Part shown: piece by piece, positions 1 to 9,984 of the stretch
Position numbering within the stretch: the first letter of the stretch is position 1
Layout: each line of letters begins with the position of its first letter
Source of the DNA: Pseudobutyrivibrio sp. OR37
GTDB lineage: Bacteria; Bacillota; Clostridia; Lachnospirales; Lachnospiraceae
Direction: 5' to 3'
Assembly (NCBI RefSeq): GCF_900113655.1
Contig: NZ_FOQF01000001.1
Span: 62,001 to 126,000, forward strand
DNA: 64,000 nucleotides
Notes under the pieces: model-generated
Database searches by the model: none
What the model was told of the DNA's origin: nothing
Seen by the model: only the letters and a program-made list of their open reading frames with translations
Translations under genes and position numbers: made by a program

Positions 1-798
1 TAAATCCATAAGCATGTCTGAGATAGTAGCATATCTTCTATCTGGGGACTTCATTGTAGCCTTAAGGATAATCTTTTCAAGTGAAATTGGAAGATCTGGA
101 GCGTATGCGCTAGGCGCAACCATTTCCTCCTGCAAATGCTGAATAGCAATTGCAACTGTATTATCTCCATCGAAAGGAACACGGCCAGTTACCATTTCGT
201 ACATTACGATACCAAGTGAATAAATATCACTCTTACCATCAACAAAACCATTTCTAGCCTGTTCTGGAGAAGAATAGTGAACAGAGCCCATTACATCTGC
301 ATGAATTGTGTTTGAGCTAGCTGCTCTGGCGATACCGAAATCAGTAACCTTAACCTTACCCTCTGTAGAAATAATAATATTCTGAGGCTTGATATCACGG
401 TGAATGATGCCCTTTTGATGAGCTGCCTCAATACCTCTTCCTACCTGAATCGCAATTGAGATAGCTTCCTTGAAATTAAGCTGTCCCTTCTTTTCGATAT
501 ATGTCTTAAGTGTAATGCCCTCAACATATTCCATTACGATGAAATACATTCCATTTTCAGAGCCTACATCATAAATATTAACGATGTTCGGATGCTCCAA
601 GCCTGCTGCTGACTGAGCCTCTGTTCTAAACTTTGCAACAAAGGTTGCGTCCTCAGAAAACTCTGGCTTTAAGATTTTGATTGCAACTTCTCTTCCTAAA
701 ATATGGTCCTTAGCACGGTAAACATCTGACATTCCGCCTGCGCCAATTTTATCAATTACTTCATATCTGTCTGCTATAAATACGCCTTGTGTAATCAT
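1..798 (-). CDS. pknB: Ser/Thr protein kinase PknB/PrkC, N-terminal part (cut by window start)
   Basis: This is a eukaryotic-type Ser/Thr kinase; family members are membrane proteins that phosphorylate cell-wall, division and translation targets. Reading back from 798 gives a protein opening with MITQGVFIADRYEVIDKIG. It has a glycine loop (GAGGMSDV), the VAIK lysine, the catalytic loop HRDIKPQN, DFGIA and the SPEQAR segment, so all catalytic elements are present. About 266 codons are visible; the membrane segment and any PASTA repeats lie outside the window. The start has AAAGGAG about 5 bases upstream. It follows its presumed antagonist, the PP2C phosphatase, by 14 bp, the order typical of Firmicutes. 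The kinase identity is certain; the PknB/PrkC assignment comes from the neighbourhood. Confidence 0.95.
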   Translation of the reverse strand, partial: MITQGVFIADRYEVIDKIGAGGMSDVYRAKDHILGREVAIKILKPEFSEDATFVAKFRTEAQSAAGLEHPNIVNIYDVGSENGMYFIVMEYVEGITLKTYIEKKGQLNFKEAISIAIQVGRGIEAAHQKGIIHRDIKPQNIIISTEGKVKVTDFGIARAASSNTIHADVMGSVHYSSPEQARNGFVDGKSDIYSLGIVMYEMVTGRVPFDGDNTVAIAIQHLQEEMVAPSAYAPDLPISLEKIILKATMKSPDRRYATISDMLMDL

Positions 799-812
799 TT
801 ATTCTCCTTTAA

Positions 813-1532
813 CTACTCGATAATTATGACTGATACATTATCCTTACCGCCATGTGCATTTGCAAGCTCAACTAATCGGTTTGCACGATTTGCAATAGTG
901 TTGTCTGATGTGATAACTGAATAAATTTCATCATCATCCACCATATTGGTAAGTCCATCTGAACAAATAAGAATATGCTCCCCACCATTAATCGCAACAT
1001 CAAAATAATCTGCTACGATAGAGCCTTCTGCTCCAATGGCTCTTGTAATCATATTCTTACGCTTATCATATTTTGCATCTACCTCATCAAGCTCCCCTGT
1101 ACGAACCAGCTCCGCAACAACAGAGTGGTCCTTTGTAACCTGCTTAAGCCTGTCACGTGTTGCAACATATAATCTGCTATCACCAACATTGGCCACATAA
1201 AGATGCCCATCAAAAACTGTAGCCAGTACTAATGTGGTTCCCATACCGGCTTTTGTTGGATCTGTCTGTGATTCAGAATAGATTTTGTTGTTTGCTAGTT
1301 GAATTGCCTTTTCAAAAATCCTAACTGTCTCAAGCTCTGTAGAATTTTTGATTTCATTCACGATAATCTCAACGCATCTTGCGGAAGCATAATCTCCTGC
1401 CAATTCTCCACCCATACCGTCTGCGACTATGTACAGATTTGGCAATTTACCAACTCTTGCATCAGAGGAAAAAACGCTGTCTTGATTAACTCGTCTTTTT
1501 ACTCCGACATCTGTTTTTTCATAGCTTATCAT
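813..1532 (-). CDS. stp: PP2C-type Ser/Thr protein phosphatase (PrpC/Stp)
   Basis: This metal-dependent phosphatase removes phosphate from PknB/PrkC substrates and from the kinase. At 239 residues it has the length of the bacterial stand-alone PP2C family. Metal-binding motifs are visible: NQD near residue 17, ADGMGG near 37-42, GDSRLYV near 117, SDGLTN near 192 and the terminal GGKDN. There is no signal peptide or membrane segment, so it is cytosolic. Its ATG overlaps the rlmN stop by one base (TAATG), indicating translational coupling. The kinase follows 14 bp downstream, so phosphatase and kinase are co-produced. Confidence 0.95.
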   Translation of the reverse strand: MISYEKTDVGVKRRVNQDSVFSSDARVGKLPNLYIVADGMGGELAGDYASARCVEIIVNEIKNSTELETVRIFEKAIQLANNKIYSESQTDPTKAGMGTTLVLATVFDGHLYVANVGDSRLYVATRDRLKQVTKDHSVVAELVRTGELDEVDAKYDKRKNMITRAIGAEGSIVADYFDVAINGGEHILICSDGLTNMVDDDEIYSVITSDNTIANRANRLVELANAHGGKDNVSVIIIE

Positions 1533-2602
1533 TAAATAGTCCCTTTCGAAGCGTCCATGTCTGCATGTCGCTTTCTCAGTTGTCCACAGGCCCCGTCAAT
1601 GTCGCGACCCATTTCCCTTCTAATAGTAGCATTATTCACGTATTTTTCAATCTTTTTTTGGAAGGCGTAAGCCCTATCCATGCTAGGTGAAACGAAGTCT
1701 CTTTCCTTAATTGGATTAACTGGAATCAGATTGACATGACAGTTTAAATGACCTATCAATTGTCCTAATTCTTCTGCATCCACATCCCTATCATTCACAC
1801 CGCCAACAAGGGAATATTCAAAGGTGATTCTTCTACCTGTTTTCTTGAAATAGTATTCGCATGCATCTATTAGTTCGTGTATTTCATATTTATTTGCTAC
1901 TGGCATTAGCTCTTTTCTCTTCTCCTGATTAGGAGCATGTAGAGAAATAGCAAGAGTGATTGTTAAATCCTCATCAGCCAGCTGCTTTATCTTTGGAACA
2001 ATACCGCAGGTGCTAACTGTGATATTTCTTTGAGAAATATTAAGACCATTCTCGTCCGATAATAGTCTAACAAATTTTACGATATTATCATAGTTATCCA
2101 TAGGCTCGCCTGTACCCATAACAACCACATTGGAAACACGCTCACCTGTATCTCTTTGGATAGCATATATTTGACCTAACATCTCTGCTGCTGTAAGATT
2201 TCTTACCCAACCATCAAGTGTGGATGCACAGAAGCGACAGCCCATTTTGCAGCCTACCTGTGAGCTGATACATACGGAATTGCCATGCTTGTAGCTCATC
2301 CATACGCTCTCCACCATTTCACCATCAAATAGCTCAAATAGATATTTTCTGGTTCCATCGATTTTGGAAACCTGCAAATCGATTTTCTTGAGTGGTCTGT
2401 AGTTACAATTTGAAGCAAGCTTATCCTTCAACGACTTTGGAATGTTCTTCATCTCGTCGTAATCAAGTGCAAGATGCTTATGCATCCATTCATAAAGCTG
2501 CTTTGCTCTGAATTTTGGTTCTGAAAGCTCATTTGTAACATAATCCGTCAGCTCTATTAAGTTGAGTGATCTGATATCTACTAATTCTTTTTCATTACAC
2601 AT
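1532..2602 (-). CDS. rlmN: Dual-specificity 23S rRNA/tRNA adenine C2-methyltransferase RlmN
   Basis: This radical SAM enzyme methylates A2503 of 23S rRNA and A37 of some tRNAs. The protein is 356 residues, the usual length. The radical-SAM cluster motif CxxxCxxC is at residues 118-125 (CKMGCRFC), and the conserved C-terminal catalytic cysteine is at about 339 (GACGQLRKRH). The MGTGEP segment follows the cluster motif. The gene overlaps the 3' end of rsmB by 22 bp and the stp start by 1 bp, within a tightly packed rRNA/tRNA-modification and signalling operon. Confidence 0.96.
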   Translation of the reverse strand: MCNEKELVDIRSLNLIELTDYVTNELSEPKFRAKQLYEWMHKHLALDYDEMKNIPKSLKDKLASNCNYRPLKKIDLQVSKIDGTRKYLFELFDGEMVESVWMSYKHGNSVCISSQVGCKMGCRFCASTLDGWVRNLTAAEMLGQIYAIQRDTGERVSNVVVMGTGEPMDNYDNIVKFVRLLSDENGLNISQRNITVSTCGIVPKIKQLADEDLTITLAISLHAPNQEKRKELMPVANKYEIHELIDACEYYFKKTGRRITFEYSLVGGVNDRDVDAEELGQLIGHLNCHVNLIPVNPIKERDFVSPSMDRAYAFQKKIEKYVNNATIRREMGRDIDGACGQLRKRHADMDASKGTI

Positions 2603-3858
2603 ATAAAAAATCCATCATGATTTTTATCAGGCAGTAATTGTTCCTGACTAACTACTGTAAACTCCTTATGTGAATTTAAGAAGTTTTCTACCTGATTATC
2701 ATTTTCATCTTTATTAATTGTACATGTGCTGTAGCAAAGTGTGCCACCAGCTTTTACATATCTACAAACTGTATTTAAAATCTTTTCCTGAAGCTGTACA
2801 AGCTCGTTCAAAGATTCTTCAGTCTGGTTATATTTAATGTCAGGCTTTTTTCTGATTATTCCAAGGCCTGAGCAAGGTAAATCAGCAATTACAACATCAT
2901 ACTGATTTTCGCCGCTTTCGTCAAATTCTGTGGCGTCCCAAATCTGAGCTGTAATGTTTTTTGCTCCGGTACGCATGATATTTTCATTAATAAGCTGAAC
3001 CTTAGCTTCTGTAAGATCTCTTGCTACCACCTTGCCATCTACTGCTATTTCTGCTGCGTGACTTGCCTTGCCACCTGGGGCAGCACAAACATCTATGACA
3101 GAATCTGAAGCTTTAATGCCTGCTCTAAAAGGAACAAGCTGTGAGGAATAATCCTGTATGTAGAAAAGCCCTTGTTTAAATTCCTCAATTCCTGCCACTG
3201 AATCATAGCCTGAAATATATCCTGCGTATGGTAAATCCTCTGATTTTTCAAAGGTGATACCACTAGCCTCAAGTGCTTTTCCTAATGCCACCTCATCAGT
3301 CTTATTTTTATTAATTCTGATACAAAGCTTTTCTGGCTCGAAGAAGCCCTTTAGGATTAATTCTGTCTGTTCCTTGCCATAATCCCTGGTCCATTTATCT
3401 ACAAGCCACTGAGGCATAGAATATTTCACACTATCATCAGAGAAGGTAACGTCAGACTTTGATCTGGAAATGTTACGAAGAACTCCATTTACAAAACCTG
3501 TAAGGCCTGAAAATCCTTTCTTTTTGGCAAGCTTAACATATTCATTGCAAGTGGCTGAATCTGGCACTGAATCCATGTAAAAAATCTCATAAGCTCCCAT
3601 TCGCATAATTGTACGAATCACAGGCTTCATCTTTTTTACCTTTGTTTTAGAAAAGCTGTCGATAATGAAATCCAGCTGAAGCTTTCTTTCCACCGTACCA
3701 TTCACAAGGCGAGTGAGAAAGGCACGCTCATTTTTACCTAAATAAGCGTACTTATCCAAAACAGCCTTTAGATAAATGTGGGAAAACTGACCATGCTCCA
3801 ATATTTCCATTAATGTCTCAAGGCCAACAGCTCTTATATTTAAACTACTCTCTGCCAT
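2581..3858 (-). CDS. rsmB: 16S rRNA (cytosine967-C5)-methyltransferase RsmB
   Basis: This SAM-dependent enzyme makes m5C967 in 16S rRNA. The 425-residue protein has an N-terminal NusB-like helical RNA-binding domain (about residues 1-145) followed by a Rossmann methyltransferase domain. SAM motif I is DVCAAPGGKAS, the PC motif is ADLPCSGLG, and the second catalytic cysteine lies in YSTCTI. It overlaps fmt by 14 bp and rlmN by 22 bp, the conserved fmt-rsmB-rlmN order of Firmicutes. Confidence 0.95.
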   Translation of the reverse strand: MAESSLNIRAVGLETLMEILEHGQFSHIYLKAVLDKYAYLGKNERAFLTRLVNGTVERKLQLDFIIDSFSKTKVKKMKPVIRTIMRMGAYEIFYMDSVPDSATCNEYVKLAKKKGFSGLTGFVNGVLRNISRSKSDVTFSDDSVKYSMPQWLVDKWTRDYGKEQTELILKGFFEPEKLCIRINKNKTDEVALGKALEASGITFEKSEDLPYAGYISGYDSVAGIEEFKQGLFYIQDYSSQLVPFRAGIKASDSVIDVCAAPGGKASHAAEIAVDGKVVARDLTEAKVQLINENIMRTGAKNITAQIWDATEFDESGENQYDVVIADLPCSGLGIIRKKPDIKYNQTEESLNELVQLQEKILNTVCRYVKAGGTLCYSTCTINKDENDNQVENFLNSHKEFTVVSQEQLLPDKNHDGFFICVMKKN

Positions 3859-4780
3859 TTGCTAACCTCGTACCTGTTTCTAGCTGGTAACCTCTAAGGA
3901 AATCCGCTGCAGCCATACGCTTCTTACCCTCAAGCTGAAGCTCCTCAACTGCAAGAGCCTTTGAGCCGCAGGCGATTGTAAAGCCATTTTTATTGACATC
4001 AATAATGGTACCTGGCTCTCCAGACATATCCATAACCTTTGCCTTCCATAGCTTAAGCTGCTTACCATTTACGAAGGTAAATGCTGATGGCCAAGGATTA
4101 AGTCCTCTGATTAATCTTTCGATTTCCTCTGCTGATTTAGTCCAATCAACATTTCCCAAATCCTTATGAATCATACCTACGTGAGTAGCCTCCGCTTCAT
4201 TTTGAGGAATTGGAGTGATTTCTCCTCTATCAAGAGCCTCGATAGTTTTAACAGTAAGCTTACCTCCATCAAGTGCAAGCTTATCAAAAAGACTTCCACC
4301 AGTTTCATCTGCCGCAAGCTCTATCTCTGACTTAAGAAGCATATCTCCATCATCAAGACCTGGTCCCATAAGCATAGTGGTGTTTCCTGATACCTTTTCA
4401 CCATTGATAACAGCCCACTGGATTGGTGCGGCTCCACGATATTTTGGAAGAAGTGAGCCATGAACATTTACACAACCTAAGCGTGGCATATCAAGAATTA
4501 CCTTTGGCAAAATCTGACCAAATGCAGCAACTACAAATACATCTGCCTCATAGCCCTTAAGATATTCCACTGATTCCTCAGCTCTGATTTTAGCAGGCTG
4601 ATATACTGGAAGATCATGCTCCATAGCAAATTCCTTTACAGGAGTAGGCTGAAGCTTACCGCTACGTCCCTTTGGCTTATCAGGCTGGCTGACTACAAGA
4701 ATAATCTCATGACCAGCTTCGTATATTGCCTTTAATGTTTCCACCGCAAAATCCGGTGTACCCATAAAAACTACTTTCAT
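3845..4780 (-). CDS. fmt: Methionyl-tRNA formyltransferase
   Basis: This enzyme formylates initiator Met-tRNA using 10-formyl-tetrahydrofolate. At 311 residues it has the usual length. It shows the N-terminal MKVVFMGTPDFA Rossmann start, the catalytic segment with N and H residues (NVHGSLLPKYRGAAPIQWA), and the C-terminal tRNA-binding domain. Its classic upstream neighbour def is not here but 36 kb away at 40615-41106, in the same orientation. A hairpin at 4813-4862 ends the upstream pilin transcript, so fmt and the genes after it probably need a promoter in the short AT-rich gap 4781-4812. Confidence 0.96.
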   Translation of the reverse strand: MKVVFMGTPDFAVETLKAIYEAGHEIILVVSQPDKPKGRSGKLQPTPVKEFAMEHDLPVYQPAKIRAEESVEYLKGYEADVFVVAAFGQILPKVILDMPRLGCVNVHGSLLPKYRGAAPIQWAVINGEKVSGNTTMLMGPGLDDGDMLLKSEIELAADETGGSLFDKLALDGGKLTVKTIEALDRGEITPIPQNEAEATHVGMIHKDLGNVDWTKSAEEIERLIRGLNPWPSAFTFVNGKQLKLWKAKVMDMSGEPGTIIDVNKNGFTIACGSKALAVEELQLEGKKRMAAADFLRGYQLETGTRLANGRE

Positions 4781-4812
4781 CTATGATAATCCTTTCATTT
4801 AATAACCATAAT

Positions 4813-4862
4813 AAAAACGTCGCAAAACGCTACTTATTAGTGTAACATTTTACGACGTTTTT
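4813..4862 (-). terminator. Intrinsic terminator after the FN3 pilin gene
   Basis: Arms at 4813-4827 and 4848-4862 are complementary except for one mismatch and enclose a 20-base loop. The minus-strand transcript ends in a run of five U. It lies about 40 bases past the stop of the 4903-8316 gene. The plus strand also ends in T5, so it could work in both directions. The long loop lowers confidence. Confidence 0.65.
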
Positions 4863-4902
4863 GTACATTACCCCTATTGTCTGTGAATGGGAACAACGTG
4901 GT

Positions 4903-7900
4903 CTACATGTAGTCCTCACCGCTTCGATGCTTTTTGATTACGAATAGTAAAATAACTGTACCCATTAGTATGATGCCAATTATTGTGAAGATAAGTGTAC
5001 CAATTCCACCTGTGCTTGGAAGTACAAGACCCTGGTAGTTTAGTACTGTAAGGCTTACCATGCTGCTTTCGTTTAATTTTTTGGTGCCTGCTTCATCTCC
5101 TGGTTCGTAGAAGTTCTTTAAGCTACCCTGATAATACTGGGCTGCTTCAGAATCTTCCATTCTGTAAATTGTAAACATTATATCTTCTGCAAGCTCATTG
5201 TAGCCATTAGGTGCTTTTACCTCGGCAAGGATGTAGTTACCTTCTGATAATCCACTAAGGGCTACACCGTTTGCATTAGCTACTGATACAAATTCACCGC
5301 TTTCGATTACCGAATTATTTGCTGTATTATTTATGGCCTTTGTGTATAGGTTAAATACTCTTACAATAGTATCGCCTGCTGCATAAGCAATTCCATCTTC
5401 AGTGGTACCAGACTCCCCATATTCCTCTGTGAGGATATAATAATTGCTGGAAAGTCCTGCCTCTTCAAAGGCTGCCATAGCCTCATCCACGTTTACAACA
5501 TCTGAAGGAGTCTCGGTAGCCTCGCTGCCTACTCTTTTCTTCCAGGTATATGCATCTGAAGCTTCTGCCTTTAAGAAAATGTCTCCTTCTTTGTAAATTC
5601 TAAACTGAGCACCTGCAAGGAAGGTATCCTCCCTGCCGCCATCCTTTTTAATTACCTGAAGACCGTAGGTGTAACCACGAACAGTGTCTTCTGTAGAATC
5701 AACCTCACCTGTACTTTTTTCAAATAAAATCTTGGCAGTGTTGGTGTTATTATCTGAGCCAACCTCTACAGCATTTGTTACTGTGGCTGTGTAATTAAGT
5801 GATACAACAACTTCACTAGGTGATACGCCAGCTGTAGCCTTAAGAGTCTTAAGATATGCCTTTAAAGCACTTACGTTAAAGTTTACAACGATTTCTGTAA
5901 TACCACTTTCGTTCACATTGTGACCAATACTGTAAAGTGTTCCCATTTGTGGAAGTGCATACATACCAACTAAGTCGGCAGAACCATCATAGCTGTAATC
6001 TGCCTCATTATCCTTTGTTATTTCAGTTCCACCGGTAACTGGCGAATCTGAAAATACATAATATGGATATTCCTTTCCAAGCTCGAAAGGTACGTTATCA
6101 TAATGCACATTTGCTGAATCGATACTATAGGTAAGATATGGCTCCGCTTCTGTAAGTGCAAATGAAGAGCTCATGGTATCCACCATCTGCAGAGTATATT
6201 CATTTCCACCAACTGTAGCACGGTCTGCGTACATTGATGGAAGTGTTGCATCTACCTTGAAAAATACTTCATCACCAAAGTTTATTGTATCTGATACATC
6301 GTGTCCGTTAATGCTCTTATCAATAGTTGCAACGATTTCCTTTAAATAAGCAGTAAACTCGTTTATTACATACCAGTCTGTATGTGGTCCATTCTGATAA
6401 GGGATGATGTCGATAACAACTGGTGTATATGACGTTCCACCACTATTAGTGGCAACTATCATATATCTACCAAAATTCATATCGTTGAAATATGCATAGT
6501 AGCTGCCGTCTGCTTCATTTAATGCAGAGGTTACATCATCACCATTTAAAAGCTCGGAAGCTGAAGTATCTCTAACTAAGGTAGCCTCCTTTACCTCTTC
6601 AGTAAGCATATCCTTATAGAACTGATTCTTTAAGGCATCGGTCATGCTATCTATGTTCTTAGGTGCGCTATAGGTATTGTCGCTACCATAGCCAGAAGCT
6701 GATAACCAGGCCAAGACTGCGTCTGTATCCCAGGTCATATCGTCATAGTCTCTATTGTTATCGTTGTAGAACATATCAGCAATCTTATAGATTTTAATCT
6801 TGTCCTCAGAATTATTCAGCACAACTCTAAGATTAGAAACTGCTGAGTCACCCCTTACCTTTTCGATGGTAGACTGCTGCTCTTCATCATATACATTGTT
6901 AAGCTTTTCCTGAGCATAATTTGCATCCTCAAGATAAATTTTGAAAGGCTTAACAATTGAGTAGGTAGAGCTATCCTTTGTAAAGGTAACTTTTGCAAAA
7001 TAGTAGCCTACGTCACGTGGAGCTGTGGTTCCAAGTGATGTGGCGCCTGATTCACTGGTGCTACCATAAGAATTTGTTTTGTAGTAATTAATCTCTCCCA
7101 CACTATAGCCAGTAGCTGCTGTTAAAAAGCTTGCGTTTGTATCTTTTAAGGTAGCTGGAACTGGCTGTCTATTGTAAACGGTATCTTGAGCCTCAAGCTC
7201 ATATTCCATTTCATGATCTTTGTCGTACTCACAGCCATCTATTGTACAGTGAGCCTTGAATCTATTATCTACTGCAGAATATGCAAAGGAATAATTTGAT
7301 TCGCAATTAACAACTACAGAAGATGGTCCCTGTCCTCCATCCTTATCTACCGCTCTAATTCTAGCGTAGTACTGAACACCAGTTGCAAGTCCCTTTACCT
7401 GACATGAATTTGTTGATACTGATTTGTTATTGTAATCACCAACAATCTGTGTAAAGTTCTTATCCTTTGCAATATCAATTCTATAAGAAGCTGCTCCTGT
7501 AACTGCATCCCAGGTAGCATTAAGAGCTGCGCAGCCTTCAAGCTTAAGATTTGTAGGGGCAGCAACTGCAGCTGTTACACCTGTTACAGCATAAACGTTA
7601 ATAACACCTGAGCTAGCTGTATTTTTAATAGTTATACTATTTACAAGTCGGGTTGTATCCAGATTCATAACGCAGCGAGTAAAATATGGTCCGCTTGTAG
7701 TACTTCCGTTAATACCATCTGCAGATACACGCATGAAGGATGCATTTGCATAGCTTGTACTTGAATACCAATCCACAACAGTAAACTTGGAGGTACTTGC
7801 ACTACCTGATGAATAATTGATGGTTGTATTCATTGTAGCAGAGCCACCTGGAATACCACCTGCTGTTACAAGGAAATATACCTTCTGGTAAACACCTACT

Positions 7901-8316
7901 GTATTGAAGGTGAAGGTTGCTGATGAGCCTGGTGAAAGTCTCATATCGTTTTTGGCTTTGTAGTCACCAAGAGTCCAGCTTAAGCCTGAAACGCTACCTG
8001 ATTTATCTGGGACTACTTTATTGGTTGGAAGACCACCTGAAGAACTGTAGCTGGCAGAATAGAAACAGTTACCACCAACACTTAGATTGTTCATCTGATC
8101 TGCCGCTGCCTGATTATTAAGAGTTTCACCGCTATCCATAATTACATCGGCATTAAAACCACTGGCAATTGTCATTGGAATATAGGACACGCTGGCAGCT
8201 TCTACCTTTCCAATTCCACCAAAAAGATTTTCAGATATAGACACAGGAACCATGGCAGTCAAAAATATGGCTGCTAAGGTTCCTGCTAAAATTCTTTTCA
8301 CTAATCTTTTTCCCAT
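4903..8316 (-). CDS. LPXTG pilin/adhesin with fibronectin type III domain (FN3 adhesin)
   Basis: This 1137-residue secreted protein is probably a pilus tip or ancillary adhesin. It has a signal peptide (residues 1-41) and a novel N-terminal domain. An FN3-like module follows at about 250-335 (APTNLKLE to YYARIRAVDKDGG). Then come an MBG-like region (DVGYYFAKVTF), an isopeptide-type pilin domain (TIDKSINGHD), and a Cna-B/SpaA domain (GLQVIKKDG to LAEVKAPNGYN, including the E-box glutamate). The sorting signal is LPSTGG, a hydrophobic stretch and KKHRS, ending in EDYM. The middle and C-terminal layout matches the lectin adhesin at 31289-34918, so the two may be alternative adhesins on one scaffold. 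The gene has its own conserved promoter block at 8367-8400. The start codon is close to an AGGAG, with GGGG further up. Confidence 0.9.
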   Translation of the reverse strand: MGKRLVKRILAGTLAAIFLTAMVPVSISENLFGGIGKVEAASVSYIPMTIASGFNADVIMDSGETLNNQAAADQMNNLSVGGNCFYSASYSSSGGLPTNKVVPDKSGSVSGLSWTLGDYKAKNDMRLSPGSSATFTFNTVGVYQKVYFLVTAGGIPGGSATMNTTINYSSGSASTSKFTVVDWYSSTSYANASFMRVSADGINGSTTSGPYFTRCVMNLDTTRLVNSITIKNTASSGVINVYAVTGVTAAVAAPTNLKLEGCAALNATWDAVTGAASYRIDIAKDKNFTQIVGDYNNKSVSTNSCQVKGLATGVQYYARIRAVDKDGGQGPSSVVVNCESNYSFAYSAVDNRFKAHCTIDGCEYDKDHEMEYELEAQDTVYNRQPVPATLKDTNASFLTAATGYSVGEINYYKTNSYGSTSESGATSLGTTAPRDVGYYFAKVTFTKDSSTYSIVKPFKIYLEDANYAQEKLNNVYDEEQQSTIEKVRGDSAVSNLRVVLNNSEDKIKIYKIADMFYNDNNRDYDDMTWDTDAVLAWLSASGYGSDNTYSAPKNIDSMTDALKNQFYKDMLTEEVKEATLVRDTSASELLNGDDVTSALNEADGSYYAYFNDMNFGRYMIVATNSGGTSYTPVVIDIIPYQNGPHTDWYVINEFTAYLKEIVATIDKSINGHDVSDTINFGDEVFFKVDATLPSMYADRATVGGNEYTLQMVDTMSSSFALTEAEPYLTYSIDSANVHYDNVPFELGKEYPYYVFSDSPVTGGTEITKDNEADYSYDGSADLVGMYALPQMGTLYSIGHNVNESGITEIVVNFNVSALKAYLKTLKATAGVSPSEVVVSLNYTATVTNAVEVGSDNNTNTAKILFEKSTGEVDSTEDTVRGYTYGLQVIKKDGGREDTFLAGAQFRIYKEGDIFLKAEASDAYTWKKRVGSEATETPSDVVNVDEAMAAFEEAGLSSNYYILTEEYGESGTTEDGIAYAAGDTIVRVFNLYTKAINNTANNSVIESGEFVSVANANGVALSGLSEGNYILAEVKAPNGYNELAEDIMFTIYRMEDSEAAQYYQGSLKNFYEPGDEAGTKKLNESSMVSLTVLNYQGLVLPSTGGIGTLIFTIIGIILMGTVILLFVIKKHRSGEDYM

Positions 8317-8366
8317 GGCTCCTACCCCAATTTCAAAAAAAGTAAATATTTCCTATCTTTGAAATC

Positions 8367-8400
8367 ATTATATAGCGCCATTAGTTACAAACTAGTTACA
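8367..8400 (-). promoter_or_regulatory. TGTAAC direct-repeat promoter block A (FN3 adhesin)
   Basis: TGTAAC repeats lie at 8395-8400 and 8384-8389 (11-bp period), then exactly 11 bases, then TATAAT at 8367-8372. There is no recognisable -35 box. The predicted transcript starts about 45 bases before the 8316 start codon. The same 34-bp layout occurs at four other island promoters. Confidence 0.85.
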
Positions 8401-8409
8401 CTGCTTTAT

Positions 8410-9975
8410 TCATTTCTTTTTTCTAACAACGTTCACATCTACGTAACCTGTTATTCCTGCTATGGTCTCCTTTGAAGAATACTGCCAGTAATCCGCCTTG
8501 CCTGTGTAGTTACATTCTGTATTATACTGGGCTACCCATATATTATATTTCTCAAGACTCTGGGCGTAGACCTTGTCGTAATACCAGTTTTTGCTGGCGT
8601 ATACACCACCTGTGTATCCGCTGTTATTTATTGTTTCACAAAAGGCCTCAAGACACCTGGTTCGTGTGGTTTTATCCAAATCATTTGCCCTGCCATTGAC
8701 TGCGTTTTCTGAATCAATATAGATAGGCAATGAAAGCTGATACCCCTGACACATTTGAAGGGCCATAGATGCTTCCTCTATTGCCTCCTGCTCTGTGATG
8801 GCCTGAGTAAAGAAATACACACCTACCTTAATACCGTTTGCAATAGCCCCTTCTATATTCTTCTTAAAATATGGGTCTTCTACCAGCTGACCATTAACAG
8901 AGCCTCTAAAGCCACATCTGATGATTGCAAAATCCACGCCAGAGGCTGCTACCAGCTGCCAGTCAATATCCTTCTGCCATTTAGAAACGTCGATTCCCAT
9001 TTTTCCTATATTTGCAGTAGATATAACACCATCCTCACCAAAATCATAAGGCAAGCCACCGATAATTTGGTGCCCCAAAACAGGATATGAATCAGGACCG
9101 AAATAATAGGTCCTTCCATCTATTGTCTGCCAGCCAGTGGTCTTGACCTGACCGTAGAAAAAGTCGTGACTGGCATAATCAGATACTAGAGCCGGCTTTT
9201 TTCCTTTCTTATCCAAAAATAGCGGATTTCCTGCTTTATCCATAAGCTGATTATCGCCGTAGGACACGTCCTCCACAAATACATTAAAAATCATTTCCTT
9301 TGTGGCAGTCTTACCAGGAGCAGGCTGATAGGTAACGATTACAGAAACCGGTACCTTTCCAGAAAAGTCATCTCCTATGTACATTAAATCCACGCTGGTT
9401 CCTGTGCTTTCCGATAGCTGCAGTACATCAGGCTTGGTACTGTTCCAACCTATAGATTTAATAATACCTGCCTTATCAACGATAGAAGCCTCGATAGATA
9501 TTTTTGAGGATTTCTCAATTCCTGTGTTATACAAATAAACTTCCTTTGGAACAGATACCTTGGAATCACCTATATCCAAAAATCTATGCTCGTTCAACAC
9601 ATAGCTGTCTGGAAAATCGCTTACCTCCACCTGATCCTTCTGTATCTTTTCTCGTTCTCTATAGATACTAGGTAAAAGTGGCGTAGTATTGATATAGGTA
9701 TTCTCTATTTGAGTCTCATTTATAGCAGAATCTTCCTTATCAACATCCACATCATCCACTGTGAAAACTTCAACCTCTATCTGATGAAAGGCCTCTTCAG
9801 CATCCAGTGGAACTATAGCTGCCTCATCCACCACCTCTTCTGCAGCATTCCTAGAAGCTTTATCTGAACCATCCCCACCATTTTTTACTCTGGCGTAAAT
9901 AATAACCCCAATAAACATAAAAACCATTGCTAAAGACAAAGCAATCGCAATGGTTATCGTTTTCTTGTCCTCCAT
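8410..9975 (-). CDS. Membrane-anchored GH25 lysozyme with glucan-binding-like repeat
   Basis: This peptidoglycan muramidase is probably used to open the wall for pilus passage or to remodel it. The 521-residue protein has a short cytosolic start, one membrane segment (about 5-27) and an acidic linker. Ig-like sequence (about 130-235) follows, then a choline/glucan-binding-like repeat (GWQTIDGRTYYFG). The C-terminal GH25 domain begins at MGIDVSKWQ. The catalytic DxE pair is intact (IYIDSEN). It is the last gene of the run that starts with the sortases, 9 bp after a coiled-coil protein gene. A second GH25 gene lies at the other edge of the island (39007-40593). Confidence 0.9.
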   Translation of the reverse strand: MEDKKTITIAIALSLAMVFMFIGVIIYARVKNGGDGSDKASRNAAEEVVDEAAIVPLDAEEAFHQIEVEVFTVDDVDVDKEDSAINETQIENTYINTTPLLPSIYREREKIQKDQVEVSDFPDSYVLNEHRFLDIGDSKVSVPKEVYLYNTGIEKSSKISIEASIVDKAGIIKSIGWNSTKPDVLQLSESTGTSVDLMYIGDDFSGKVPVSVIVTYQPAPGKTATKEMIFNVFVEDVSYGDNQLMDKAGNPLFLDKKGKKPALVSDYASHDFFYGQVKTTGWQTIDGRTYYFGPDSYPVLGHQIIGGLPYDFGEDGVISTANIGKMGIDVSKWQKDIDWQLVAASGVDFAIIRCGFRGSVNGQLVEDPYFKKNIEGAIANGIKVGVYFFTQAITEQEAIEEASMALQMCQGYQLSLPIYIDSENAVNGRANDLDKTTRTRCLEAFCETINNSGYTGGVYASKNWYYDKVYAQSLEKYNIWVAQYNTECNYTGKADYWQYSSKETIAGITGYVDVNVVRKKK

Positions 9976-9984
9976 ACTTCTCCT